From assembly GCA_001275005.1 (NCBI GenBank), contig JWZX01003076.1, positions 1 to 32,934 of the forward strand: 32,934 nucleotides of DNA, given 5' to 3'. The translations under genes were made by a program, and so were the position numbers. Of the stretch, positions 1-10,100 are shown piece by piece (the stretch's first letter is position 1; every line of letters begins with the position of its first letter). The notes beneath the pieces were generated by a model, which searched no databases, was not told where the DNA came from, and saw nothing but the letters and a program-made list of their open reading frames with translations. Source of the stretch: Chrysochromulina tobinii (lineage: Eukaryota; Haptophyta; Prymnesiales; Chrysochromulinaceae).

Positions 1-95
1 CCGGCAAAGCCGGCCAAGGGTGCTCGCGCGTGCTTCAGACTGATCGCGCGCGCGCGCAGACCTCACCCTCTTCTTCAGACTTCACCTCCGCAGCC

Positions 96-1998
96 ATGAG
101 CGCGCTGATGGACCTTCTCGCAAACGCGGCCACCGACGTGACTGCGGTGCACGATTCTGAGGCTGCATCCATCCTCCAGCAGCTGTTCTCTTCCGGGCGC
201 GAGTCGTCCGACGTGTCGGCCTCGGATGCAGAGCAAACCGCGGCCACCATGGGTGAGGCCGAGGCCGACGAAACGCCGAGGCCGTGGACGCGAGAGGAGG
301 ATGAGCTCCTGCGGCGCCTCGTGGCTGCCAAGATGGGCCCGCAGGCAGCAAAGCGCGGTCCGGGGAAGGCGCCTGCGGCGCAGCTCGAGACGCGCGAGTG
401 GCGTCAAATTGCGGAGAACTTCGATAACCGCACCGCGATGCAGTGCGCCCACCGCTTCCAGAAGGTCGCCAACCCGGAAAATGTTAAAGGTGCGTCCGCG
501 ACCGTGCTTTTGATCTGACCCTTGGCCATTGTCTGCCACCTCTATCTCAATCCTGGTGGCGCGCGCGCGCCTGCCCCCATCCGGCGCATCGGCCGGCCAC
601 AGCCCATCAGCCTGCGCGCGGTGCACGCGCGCGTGCGCACCTCCACTCCGGCCTTGTCCTCGCACGGCTTGAACGACTACGCGCGACACCACCCAAGTTG
701 CTTGGACCGGCGCCATGGCGCCCATGGTGCTTGGACGACGTGGTCGGCGGCTCACAAGTCCTCTGACCGCGCGCCCGTGTGTTCGCGCTTGCCGCCCCTC
801 CTCGGCGGTCGCTTGCGCAGGGCCATGGAGCGCTAGCGAGGATGAGCAGCTCGTCGAGCTCGTCGGCCAGTACGGCGGCAAGCACTGGGCACGTATCGCG
901 TCCATGCTGCCGGGGCGTACCGGCAAACAGTGCCGCGAACGCTGGTGTAACAACCTGGACCCATCGCTCAAAAAGGGCGCGTGGACGCCCGAGGAGGACG
1001 AGACGATTCTGAGGCTGCACTCAAAGCTCGGCACCAGGTACGCACCGCCGCTAGCTGAGCGATCCCAACGGCCGAAGCCCACCCGCCCTCCGACGCCTCT
1101 TCCCTCTCGTGCACCATCCCTCGTTTGACTCGATGCCGTGTCGCGTGTCCCCCGTGCGTGCCTGCGCAGATGGGCGGAGATTGCCAAGTGCCTTCCGGGG
1201 CGCTCGGACAACTCGGTCAAGAATCGCTGGTACTCGACTTGCTCGCGTATCCTACGGCAGCAGCAGGAGGCCGCCGCGGCCGCGGCGGAGGGCTCCGGGC
1301 GTGTCGTGCCCGCCTTCAAGCCCGATTACGGCGAGCCGTCGGCCGACTCCAAACGGGGGCCCAAGTCGGCCGCGTCGTCCATGGACGCCGCCGAGGCGAC
1401 CGCGTCGGCGCCCATGGAGGTCACACGCACGCACACGAGCGATACGCTCAGCGACGGCGGCACCGAGGTGGCGGACACTGCGCCCGCGACGGCGCCCACG
1501 ACGCCCTCACACTCGGCGGGTTCTACCGGTCTGTCCGCCTCGCCCGCCTCCAAGGAGGCGGGCGGTGCGGCACGCTTGCGGCCCAAGGAGGGAGCGGCCG
1601 CCTCGCCGCGTGAGCGCAAGCGGAAGGCGATGCAATTGCCCAAGCTGACGAGCGCGACCGAGGGTTTCGTCAAAACTGCCGAGGGTGTCGTCTCGGTCGC
1701 GCCGTTTGGGAGCGCGGCTCCCGGAGACGCTCTAGTCCTACCAAAGAGTAAGACGCAGAAGACGCTCAGCCACCTAGGCAGCCTCGTCTTCGAGCCGCAC
1801 GCCGAGCATGCCGGCGGCGCGCGCCCGGCGCCGCCGCCCAACGCGGGCGCTGCCAAGGCGCCACCCCCCCACGAGCCCCTGCCACCCCGCTGCCTCTCAA
1901 TGCCGCCCACGTGGCCGATGCTGTCGGTCGACTTGCCCTCGCGCATGTCGCCGAGCGTGGGCATTGAGGATGGCGCGCGCTCCGCCGAGATCCACTGA
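96..1998 (+). CDS. R1R2R3-type MYB transcription factor (three exons)
   Basis: Exons are 96-489, 821-1037 and 1170-1998, giving 479 residues. Both introns (331 and 132 bp) are GT-AG, with phases that fit (1 and 2) and acceptors ending TGCGCAG. Three MYB repeats are visible: R1 at about 62-131 (RPWTREEDE...NRTAMQCAHRFQKV, enlarged by a basic insert of about 15 residues before its second helix), R2 at 132-182 (GPWSASEDEQ...GRTGKQCRERW) and R3 at 184-233 (GAWTPEEDE...GRSDNSVKNRW). The intron inside R3 joins LGTR to WAEIAKCLPG, which confirms the splice. The remaining half is low-complexity Ala/Pro/Ser sequence. Family knowledge: three-repeat MYBs bind DNA in the nucleus and often control cell-cycle genes. 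ATG 96 is the first in frame. The frame stays open to the window edge, so an upstream exon or longer N-terminus is possible. Confidence 0.88.
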
Positions 1999-2933
1999 GA
2001 TTTGCCGAGACCCATCGAGATCAACGGGTTCGGAAGGATTGAGGAGCGCCGATGGCCTGCCCGCCTGGTAGCGCTTGATGTGCCCCCGCGAGGGTATTGC
2101 ATCCCCGCAAGGGTATTGCATCCCCGCGAGGGCGACGGTTGTATGCTCGCCGCTTGGCACGGATGCATGCTATGGCGGTTGTATGCTCGCCGCTTGCTAC
2201 GGATGGTGGCGGGGGCGATGATGATATGCATGCTACGGGGTGAGAGGACTGGTGAGGGGAGCGCAGAGGAACCCGGCGAGGCACCGACGTGGTCGATCCG
2301 ACCGCAAGGCGAGGCGGGTCATCTCGTCGCGTCTCGTGAGCTCGACGCGCGGAGTCCACAGATGAGTGGGCGCGCCCGCTGTGACGCTTCGCTGCTACCT
2401 GTCAGTGCTTGCCCGCAGCCCCATTGACATGAAAGTGCACCGGTTGACGTGCTGGTGTACACGATGAGCGCATGAAGACTTGAGGTCGTCGCGACCGCGA
2501 CGACCGACGTGCTGTATTTTGAGGGGAATGTGTCGTTGCTCGCGCGACTACCTCACGCGTGCGCGTGCGTTCCCTCGGCCCTTGATAAGTCGTATTTAAT
2601 AAATGAAAGGTTGTTTGAAATGTTTGATGAGTCCGCCAATCCACAATCTTTAATCAGATTGAGATTCAATGTTTCAATCTATCGCGGGTTACATTTGGTT
2701 ACTAAAAGTTACTCAAGTACAATGTACATGTATGTACCGGGTATCAAGACTGTATCAAGAGTGTGTGTCCCGGCTCCCCCCGGTGAACCGGCGGGGATCT
2801 GCGGGGTGTCAAGTTTGATTGGCGTCATTGGCAAAATGTGCAGGTCCAGCAGCGAACCGAACGCAGATATCTGTGGAGTTAGGCGAGCAGGACGGCGACG
2901 CAGCTCTTCCCTCTGGAGGGGCCGAAGCCCGAA
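1999..2933. other. Intergenic spacer between the MYB and LRR genes
   Basis: No convincing gene is seen. The first part (2091-2230) holds short direct repeats, annotated separately. From about 2580 to 2760 the composition turns distinctly AT-richer than the flanking genes, with runs such as TATTTAATAAATG and several GTATCAAG or GTACATG motifs. That part may contain the promoter or 5' leader of the LRR gene, but no TATA box or initiator can be assigned with confidence. Confidence 0.5.
2091..2196. repeat. Short tandem direct repeats (19-bp and 40-bp periods)
   Basis: AGGGTATTGCATCCCCGC occurs at 2091-2108 and again at 2110-2127 (period 19). CGGTTGTATGCTCGCCGCTT occurs at 2136-2155 and 2176-2195 (period 40), and both copies are followed by an ACGGATG-like sequence. 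The copies are perfect over 18-21 bases, which suggests recent local duplication. No function is evident. Confidence 0.85.
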
Positions 2934-4964
2934 ATGGCAGAGCGTCCGCCAAGAGTCGCAGAGCGTCCGCCAGATACCCTTGCGGACCCGACGTCGCATC
3001 GAAAGCTGTCCTGCAGCATCATGAAGGTTGCATGGAGGCAGTGCGTACGCATCACTCGTTTGTGCTGCCAAGGCGCGCTGGTTAAAGAGACGGAGCCATC
3101 GTCAAGCACGAAGGCGTGGGGTGATCCTGATCTCGACCGGTACCGTCTGCCCGCATCCATCTGGCGAGCCCTTGAATCAGGTCACGTGATGCTGGTCCGC
3201 ATGACATGGCTGATTGAGTACAGCCGCAGGGGAGGCATCCTAACGCGTCGGCAAGACTTGCCGCCAGAAGCTTTCATATCTCTCCGTGAGCTCCAAGATC
3301 TTTACGGGGAAGGCAACCCCGACAGCGTGCTGCCGATCATTGCAATCTCGTACTGCTGGGAAACTGCAAGTCATCCTGATCCGCACGGGACACAACTGGC
3401 TAAGATTGCCTCGACGATGGAGGCGCAGCGTTCCCTATACGCAAAGTTCTTCGGCGAGATGGGTGTTATGATGGACTGGATCAGCATGTATCAGAAAGAA
3501 CGCACGCCACAGGAGCAATTGGGGTTCCAGTTTGCGCTGACCGAGACGATGGACCTTTGGTATGCCCATCAAGGGACGACAGTATACATGCTCACGGCGC
3601 CCCCAGAACGAAGCGGACGCTCATACTCGGACTCTGGCTGGCCCACATATGAGCGCTGCTCAGCCGAGCAGATCAAAAAGTTCTTTCTGCTCGAGGCCAA
3701 GTGGAAGCTCTGCATGGACTTGGGCCGTGAGGATGTCAAGGACATGGAGCAACAACGCGCGTGGCCCATCGGACCGGAAGACTTTGACACGTTGATTGAG
3801 ACCAAGAAGTTTACCAATGGCGCCGACAGCAATGCAGTCAAAACGCTGTTCCGCAAAATGAGCGCGAAGCAGCTGGGGGGCATTAAGAAGCTCGACTTCT
3901 TTAGCATGAAGACGCCAAACGTTACGGACTGCGAGCGGCTCGGCAGGTGCCTCAACTTGTGCCGCCAACTTGAGACTCTCGATCTTGCTGGGACCGGACT
4001 CGCTGAGGGAAAGTCGACGAAGATTGAACTCCTCCTTAGCCCCTCTGCCTGAATGCTGAAACCAACCCGCGTGCACAACCCCACTGAACCTTACAGATGA
4101 CTGCGTTGAACTCTTCGCCGCTCTCAAGCCGGGCAGCCTACCCGAGCTTGTGGAGATGTGGTGTGATGGAGGGGTGAGCATGAAGAAGGATAACCAGATT
4201 CGAGATGGTGGGTTCCGCGCTATATTGTCTGCTGCCGTCCACTCAATGCCGAAGCTCGCAAAGTTGTGGGTGGAGAGTAACCAAATCACCGCCGTTGGTG
4301 TGGATGCGATGGCCAAGAGCATTCGAGCGGGAGCGCTCTCCAAGTTGAGTCACCTCGGAATCAACGCGAACCTGCTTGCGGATGCCGGTGTCGTCTCTTT
4401 GGCTCATTTGAGTGCTGACGGATTTCTCCCAAAGCTCCGTCTGCTCTTTCTGCACAACAGCCAGATCACACGCGAAGGCTTTGCTGGCCTTTCACTCGCG
4501 TGCGCGCGTGGGGCATTCAAGGTGCTCGAAGAGCTCCCAAACTTCCCCCGCCCGCCTCGCATGCAAGTGCTCACCACGGCGTCCTCTCCCCACAGGTGCT
4601 CGAAGAGCTCTCGATTGGATTCAACCTCTTGGGAGACAATGGCATTCTTGCCTTCTCCCGAGCATGCGAAGTCGGTGCGCTGCAACAGTTGCGTCAGCTC
4701 TTCTTTCAGAGGTGTGCTATCGGAGATGTTGGCTTCCAATCTCTGGCAGATAGCCTGGGTCGCAAGGCACTGCCCAAGCTCTCTGCAATCGACTTGCAAA
4801 TGAATCCCATCAGCTTGGATGTTGTCTCGATGCTCACCCAAAAACGTGCAGGCGCAAAGTTGCCGCCCCTGCGTGTTAATGTGACTGATGGAGTTGAGAT
4901 CCCTTCACTCGTGCTCGAAGTGGATGCAAACGCTCTCTGCTCCATCACTGCAACGTACTCCTGA
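2934..4964 (+). CDS. Leucine-rich-repeat protein with HET/TIR-like N-terminal domain
   Basis: Proposed exons are 2934-4008, 4097-4521 and 4596-4964 (622 residues). The N-terminal part, roughly residues 85-290, has an ISYCWETASHPDP motif, then MMDWISMYQ, WYAH and a GWPTYERC segment. This pattern resembles HET/TIR-like domains found in algal multidomain proteins; the assignment is by pattern only. From about residue 320 ribonuclease-inhibitor-type LRRs follow: LETLDLAGTGLA, LAKLWVESNQIT, LSHLGINANLLA, LRLLFLHNSQIT, LEELSIGFNLLG, LRQLFFQRCAIG, LSAIDLQMNPIS. The second intron (4522-4595, 74 bp, phase 0) is normal GT-AG. The first has a clean acceptor (TTACAG at 4091-4096), but no GT donor keeps the frame. 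The LRR spacing fits a cut after 4008, which gives a GA-AG intron. A sensor or immune-like role is inference. ATG 2934 is the first in frame; ATG 3021 is an alternative. Confidence 0.75.
4009..4096 (+). other. Candidate non-canonical GA-AG intron
   Basis: The reading frame before this stretch ends at a stop at 4050-4052, and the LRR frame after it is open only from 4060. The acceptor must be AG at 4095-4096, which requires a phase-1 donor. The nearby GT dinucleotides (3947, 3959, 4013) are all phase 2. Cutting after 4008 (…GAGG|GAAAGT…) restores GLAE-DDCVELF, matching the length of the other LRR units exactly. The intron would be 88 bp. Confidence 0.5.
4520..4610 (+). repeat. 17-bp direct repeat spanning both splice sites of a 74-bp intron
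   Basis: AGGTGCTCGAAGAGCTC occurs at 4520-4536 and at 4594-4610. The first copy contains the donor (AG|GT at 4521/4522) and the second contains the acceptor and the first exon bases (AG|GT at 4595/4596). The exon sequence KVLEEL is read from the second copy after splicing. Confidence 0.9.
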
Positions 4965-5291
4965 CACGACAGCCTGTGAGCTGTGTCTGACACAGTGACA
5001 AAGACAAATAGTGCGAATCAAGTCTCTTGAACCGGCATGTAAATCGTCTGGGGACGTCGAGTATTTTAACAGCCAATTCACACATCGGGAGCGAGACGCG
5101 CAAACCTTGGCCGTCCTGGGACAAAAAGGGTGCGCTGCCGCCCACCCGCCGCGTCATGTCCAGCGTGTCCGTCGTCGTCCCTTGGCCTTCGGTCCGCTGA
5201 CCGATACACTTTTCCCGTCGCGCAGGAGCGTTCCGATCAGTTCCGAACGAGCGTCATCCGATCTCCGAGAGGCTCCGCGGCGAACTCGAGC
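4965..5291. other. Spacer upstream of the glycosyltransferase gene, possibly holding its first exon
   Basis: No independent gene is visible. The glycosyltransferase frame is open upstream of ATG 5292 to about 5130, and a good splice acceptor (CCGTCGCGCAG, ending 5225) lies inside it. A short first exon supplying a membrane anchor could therefore sit here; for example ATG 5154 is followed by GT at 5163. This was not resolvable by eye. Confidence 0.4.
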
Positions 5292-6839
5292 ATGGTTCCC
5301 GCAAACCTCTGGACAGAGACATCACCGAAATGCGTCCTTTGGGGACGGGGACTTCCTGACGCCATGGCCAATTTCAGTTGTCCTACTTCCAGGCATACGA
5401 ATTTCCATTGGCGTTTTGGCATCCCGAACTGTGCAGCTGCAAATGTAACCATTTCCAATCGAGGTGGCATCCAAGGCTTGGAGGTGCAGCTAGCGGCGGC
5501 GCCTCGCACTGAGGCAGATGCAGCAGCGTTGCGGCTTGTCGTTGAATGCGGCCTTTGGGACTCTTACTGGGGTGTCAAAGGTTTTCCGTTTGACCCTGGG
5601 CTACCCACTCGGCTTCAAACAGCAACAGGCAACGTACCCAAATTTGTCTCGTGGCCGGGGCAGCGCTCTCAGCAGAGCAAACGGTGGTCGTCGCTCTCGC
5701 GACTGCTCTCAGTCTCACCAATAGCAACCCCGCGGCGGGTTGTGCACCATGCTGGCGTGGCTCTGTTCATGTATCGGCACACTTGGGTGGGCCACTTCGG
5801 TCACAACCTGCTACACAACCTTGCCTGCATCATCGAGACTTTTGACGAGTGGCGAATGTTGCATCTATTGCCAAAGCGCACCGCCACCTACGTAGCACTC
5901 GACCTCGGTGCCCATGGTTCCGAGGAGCTTCCGATGAAAATGCTGAGCATGCTTTTCCACCGCGTGCTCTCAGCGAGCCAACTGCCCACTGATGAAGAGC
6001 ACGTATTCGAGCACGCACTCCTCGGCCAGGCCCACCGGCACATGCTCCATATGTCGGTGTATGCCACGCCGTCGCTCGCGCAACGCCGCCTGTATCGTTC
6101 GATGGGAGCCTTGCTCGAGCTGAGCTTCTGCCGTGGGGCGCGCGCCATCTGCACCGCGCCGGCGTCAGTTGATCCGAAGCAGAAAATGCCTGGGCTCTCG
6201 TGGCTGATCGCGGCCGGACGAGGTGTGGAGCGGTGCGCGCAGACGAACCACAGCACCAACATCTCTGCCGATCCCTCGTTGCCGCCAGTGCGAGCGCTGG
6301 TGGCGGTGCGATGCTCAGCAGCAGATGTGACTGCCAAACGCTGCCGCAACGAGGACCCGAACGGAAGTAAGGGTCGCCGCGCGCTTCTCAACGAGGACGA
6401 GGTGATCGCTGCGCTGATCACGGTCAGTGCGGGCACGTGCGTCTTCACGGCAAACCCAGGCACTTTGCCGCTGGCGCAGCAAGTAATGCTCTTCCGATCC
6501 ATGGATGTGTTAGTGGCTGCGAGCGGCTCGGCGCTCATCGGAATGTTCTTTATGCGACCGCGGGCAGTTGTCGTCGAGCTTCTCAGTTTCCAGGGAACCT
6601 CAGTGCCTGACACAACGTGGCACGAGCTGGGCATATCCCTCGGGCTCACGTACAAAGTTCTGCACGAACAGCACTGGTTTGCGCGCACTGCTTTGCCGTG
6701 GGACCGTCGCGAAGCTATCCATGTTGAGCCCAGCGAGCTCGTCGACCTTGTGCGGAGCAGCTTGCATACCGCCTATGGGGACCCGAGCGAGGTCGCCCCG
6801 GCTTTGATGGCGTCCAATCGCCGAAGGGTCCGGTCGTGA
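5292..6839 (+). CDS. GT61 (DUF563)-like glycosyltransferase
   Basis: From ATG 5292 the product is 515 residues. The middle has HFGHNLLHNLACIIETFDEW (about 163-182), corresponding to the conserved His/Asn-containing segment of DUF563 proteins. The C-terminal part has ALVAVR, then LAQQVMLFRSMDVLVAASGS with ALIGMFFMRPRAVVVEL (about 390-430), the typical family block in which a subsite-forming loop precedes a hydrophobic FM-P-ravVVEL strand. GT61 enzymes act in the Golgi lumen, adding sugars such as xylose or arabinose to glycans; the substrate here is unknown. Golgi enzymes of this class normally have an N-terminal anchor. None follows ATG 5292, so the true start may be in an upstream exon. No intron is evident within the frame. 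The usual alternative would be an uncharacterised DUF563 protein without known activity. Confidence 0.75.
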   Translation: MVPANLWTETSPKCVLWGRGLPDAMANFSCPTSRHTNFHWRFGIPNCAAANVTISNRGGIQGLEVQLAAAPRTEADAAALRLVVECGLWDSYWGVKGFPFDPGLPTRLQTATGNVPKFVSWPGQRSQQSKRWSSLSRLLSVSPIATPRRVVHHAGVALFMYRHTWVGHFGHNLLHNLACIIETFDEWRMLHLLPKRTATYVALDLGAHGSEELPMKMLSMLFHRVLSASQLPTDEEHVFEHALLGQAHRHMLHMSVYATPSLAQRRLYRSMGALLELSFCRGARAICTAPASVDPKQKMPGLSWLIAAGRGVERCAQTNHSTNISADPSLPPVRALVAVRCSAADVTAKRCRNEDPNGSKGRRALLNEDEVIAALITVSAGTCVFTANPGTLPLAQQVMLFRSMDVLVAASGSALIGMFFMRPRAVVVELLSFQGTSVPDTTWHELGISLGLTYKVLHEQHWFARTALPWDRREAIHVEPSELVDLVRSSLHTAYGDPSEVAPALMASNRRRVRS

Positions 6840-7106
6840 GTGTGACGATGGAAATGACCAGACACCAGCTATCACAGTCGGCGAGAGAGGACTACGTTTA
6901 CTCTGGAGACACCGCGAGTACGCGGCTGAATTTAGCAACCAACCACAACGACGACTGAACATGTTCCTCACAACAACCTCACAGACGCACAGTCACACAC
7001 GCAGAGCGACTCACAATCTCTCTTTCCGGGTTTTTTTGTGACCGCGACGAAACTGACTTCTGTTTTAGGCAAAAGTTTGCCCCTCGCGTGAAGGGACGCG
7101 AGAACC

Positions 7107-10100
7107 ATGGTACACCTGCTCGAACGGGAAGGACCCATGTCGCCGAGCAGGTGGTCGGGCGCCGACCTGCCATGGAGTCTGGCTGCCATCGGCCCACAGG
7201 TGGTCACACAAGTTGGACCGCGAGTGGACCTCGAGCTCGCGTACGCAGAAGACATGCTCGAAGAGGCGCCAGCACCGCAACCCGTAGAGGCGCCAGCACC
7301 GCACCCTGACGCTGCGCCCTACGCAGACAATGATGCTGCTCCTCCGATCATCGAGGCCGGGGACAGCATGTGGCAACAAATCGCAGGAAGCGCTCGTGTA
7401 CACGTGAAGTTGAAGGGTGTTCACGTGCACACGTGCTCTCCGGGGGGGGCGCAGCAGCATTCGGAAGGTGTGATGCCCCCGCGGGTAGTCCACTTCGTTG
7501 AGAACGCGGCCACGGTACCGTGCGAGTCCGGCGTGGCACCCCGCATCTTCGAGGTCGACCCGATGCATGTCACGGTCGAGACGGACTCAGAGGACGACGC
7601 CACCGCAGACGCCTCCGCGATGCCACGGATGCGGGTTTCCGAGGATCTGCTCGACAAGCTCTCGCAGAGCCACGCCTCCGCGCTTACCGCCTTCGGCGAC
7701 CTCATCGACAATGCACGCGAGAGCGAGGCGACGATGATGCGCATCGACATTCGCAAGCACCCACGGCCAGCCGAGGCGCGTGCGGGGATGGGAGGCGCTC
7801 ACGACGGCGTGTCTCGGCCGCAGGCTTCGATCTCGCATGGAACCGTCTCTGGCCGGATGCGCACGACTCTGGCCGACCTCATGCTCGTCCTCGAGGACGA
7901 CGGGCATGGCATGAGCGAGGGCATCGTGCGCATGGGCCTTGGCTCGATCGGCCACACCTCGAAGAGCCTGAGCGGCGGCAGTGGCTTGCACTACGGCTTC
8001 GGCTCCAAGACGGCACTGTCCAAGCTGGCCGAGTTCTGCCTGATCTTCACACGCGCGGAAGGAGGCCACCGGACCGTCGCGCTCCTCTCGTCGAGCTTCT
8101 CGATCGCGCGCGGCATGGGCGAGATGCTCGTGCCCATCTGCACATGGGAACGCACCGCTGACGAGCTACTGCGCGAGACGGACGAGAAGACCTCGCCGCT
8201 CACCCTCAAGCAACGGCGCGCCTCTCGCGACGAGCTGCTGCGCTGCGCTCACCTGCCCTTTGCGAGCGAGGCGGAGTTGCTCGACGTCTTCAAGCAGGGC
8301 CTCTTCGCTGATGGTGGCACCGGTACGTGTCTCGTCTGCTGGTCCCTCAAACCCGTGCTCACGGTGCGTGTTCACGGCGCTCGTGGCGACGCAAGCGACA
8401 TCGTCATCCGCCCGAATGCGTCCGACCCGCCGCCGATCACGTCGCTCCGCGCGTACTGCGAGCTGCTCTACCTACACGCTCCGAGCGCGACACCGCCTCT
8501 TGTGCCCGTGCTCAAGATCGTGCTTCGAGGGCGCGAGGTCCGCTACCGCAACTGGGACGCCTACCTGTGTGATCTGCGCCACACGGTCACATTGCCCGAC
8601 CCGGCGGAAAACGAGGTCGAGGCGCAGTACGACATAGTCGACGGGCCGGGCGCTGCGGCGCTCCGGCGCGAGGCTAAGAAGGTGAGCCAGCAGGCGCGCG
8701 CCACCTTGACCATCGGCTACGCGCAGACACTCGATGACGTGTACAACACGCTTTCGTGGCCCAGTGGCTCTCTCAAAGGCGTGAGTGCCACGGTGATGTC
8801 GGAGCGCAAGAGAGCGGTTACGGAGGAGCAGACAGGCTTCGCGTTCTATCACAACGGGCGACTGATTCGCATCCTCGAGAAGCTCGTGCTAGCGGCCTCT
8901 AATTCGATTGCCACCTCGACGCGGCGCATTACGCACTACGGCCAAGGGCTCACTGGCTACGTCTCCGAGAACTATCTGGCGCCCGAGCACAACAAGGCGG
9001 TGTACAAGCGAGCTGAGCTCTTCGCGAGCCTCAAGAACGCCGTCAAGCGATCCTGCCAGAAACACCTGAGGGAGAAGGTGGCGCCACGCCTCGACGCCAT
9101 CAAAAGCCTTCCTCTGGCCGCCGCCGCAGTCGCCGCCACCGCCGCGGCGGCGGAGGCCTCGGGCTCTGGTTCGAGCCTGGACGCCGAGGTCAGGCCGCTT
9201 CCATGGGCTGCGACGCCCAAGCACAAGGGCCACCCCAGAAAGTCGCTCGCCGACGAGTGCCAGCGCGAGGCACGTATGCGGCCTAAGGATATTAGCGACA
9301 CCACGGTCGGCAGGGTGATCGCTGTCTCAGCTGGACGGTACAAGCTGCGCATGGACGACATGTTACTCTCAGCCCGCAGCTACCGCGCGAATGAGCTCGT
9401 GGAGACCGTCTTCGATCCGTATGAGCTCGATCGCTCGATGAGCCCAGCGCCCGCCTCCCTCTCGGGCTGCTACGTCGAGGTTTGGTGGCTGTCCGAGGGC
9501 GATCAGCACGACGACGCCCACGACGACGCCGAGGCAGCCCACGACGACTGGTGGCGTGCCACGTTGCGCCATCGACCCGATTTGGGCGAGAGCGGCTGGT
9601 TCGATCTCGAGTATGAGGTGGACCAGACGTGCGAAGAGGTGTTCATAGGCATCTCGCCCGGCACCCGGCTCATGGCGAGCGTGGCCTTCCGGCGCGACGG
9701 CGAGAAGCTCGTCTGGAAATTCCCGAACGTGACGGATAAGGATATGTTCAACCTCCGGCGGGTGGATGCGGCGGCGGATGAGCTGCGGCGTACCATGCTG
9801 CAGCGCATGCTACGGCCCGAGTGTGCGAGCGCCGTGTTGGTGGGCGACACGGCTGAGATGCCACGGCCACCGGCTTCAGCTGCGCCGGCCTCTGTGGAAC
9901 CCGCCTCGTTGGAACAGCCAGACGCTGTGGCCGCCGACGTAGCGCCCTCTCGTGCTGCTGAGGCCGCGGCTTCGTCAAGCGCCATGCGCTCAACAGCAAG
10001 GCAGCGGGCCGCGGCTTCGTCAAGCGCAATGCGCTCAATAGCAGGGCAGCGGAATGCGGCGCCGGCGGTTGGCGCTGTTGCTGGTGTTGGTGCGGCCGCT

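Noticed and set aside
75-1319. 414-codon open frame on the minus strand
   Set aside because: It is antisense to all three MYB repeats, Arg/Ser/Gly-rich, and crosses two well-supported plus-strand introns. It is a GC-rich shadow.
1326-2231. 301-codon minus-strand open frame
   Set aside because: It is antisense to the MYB C-terminus and runs into short tandem repeats; no domain or codon pattern supports it.
4013-4096. Canonical GT donor at 4013 for the first LRR intron
   Set aside because: It joins out of frame and gives an immediate stop (AAA TGA).
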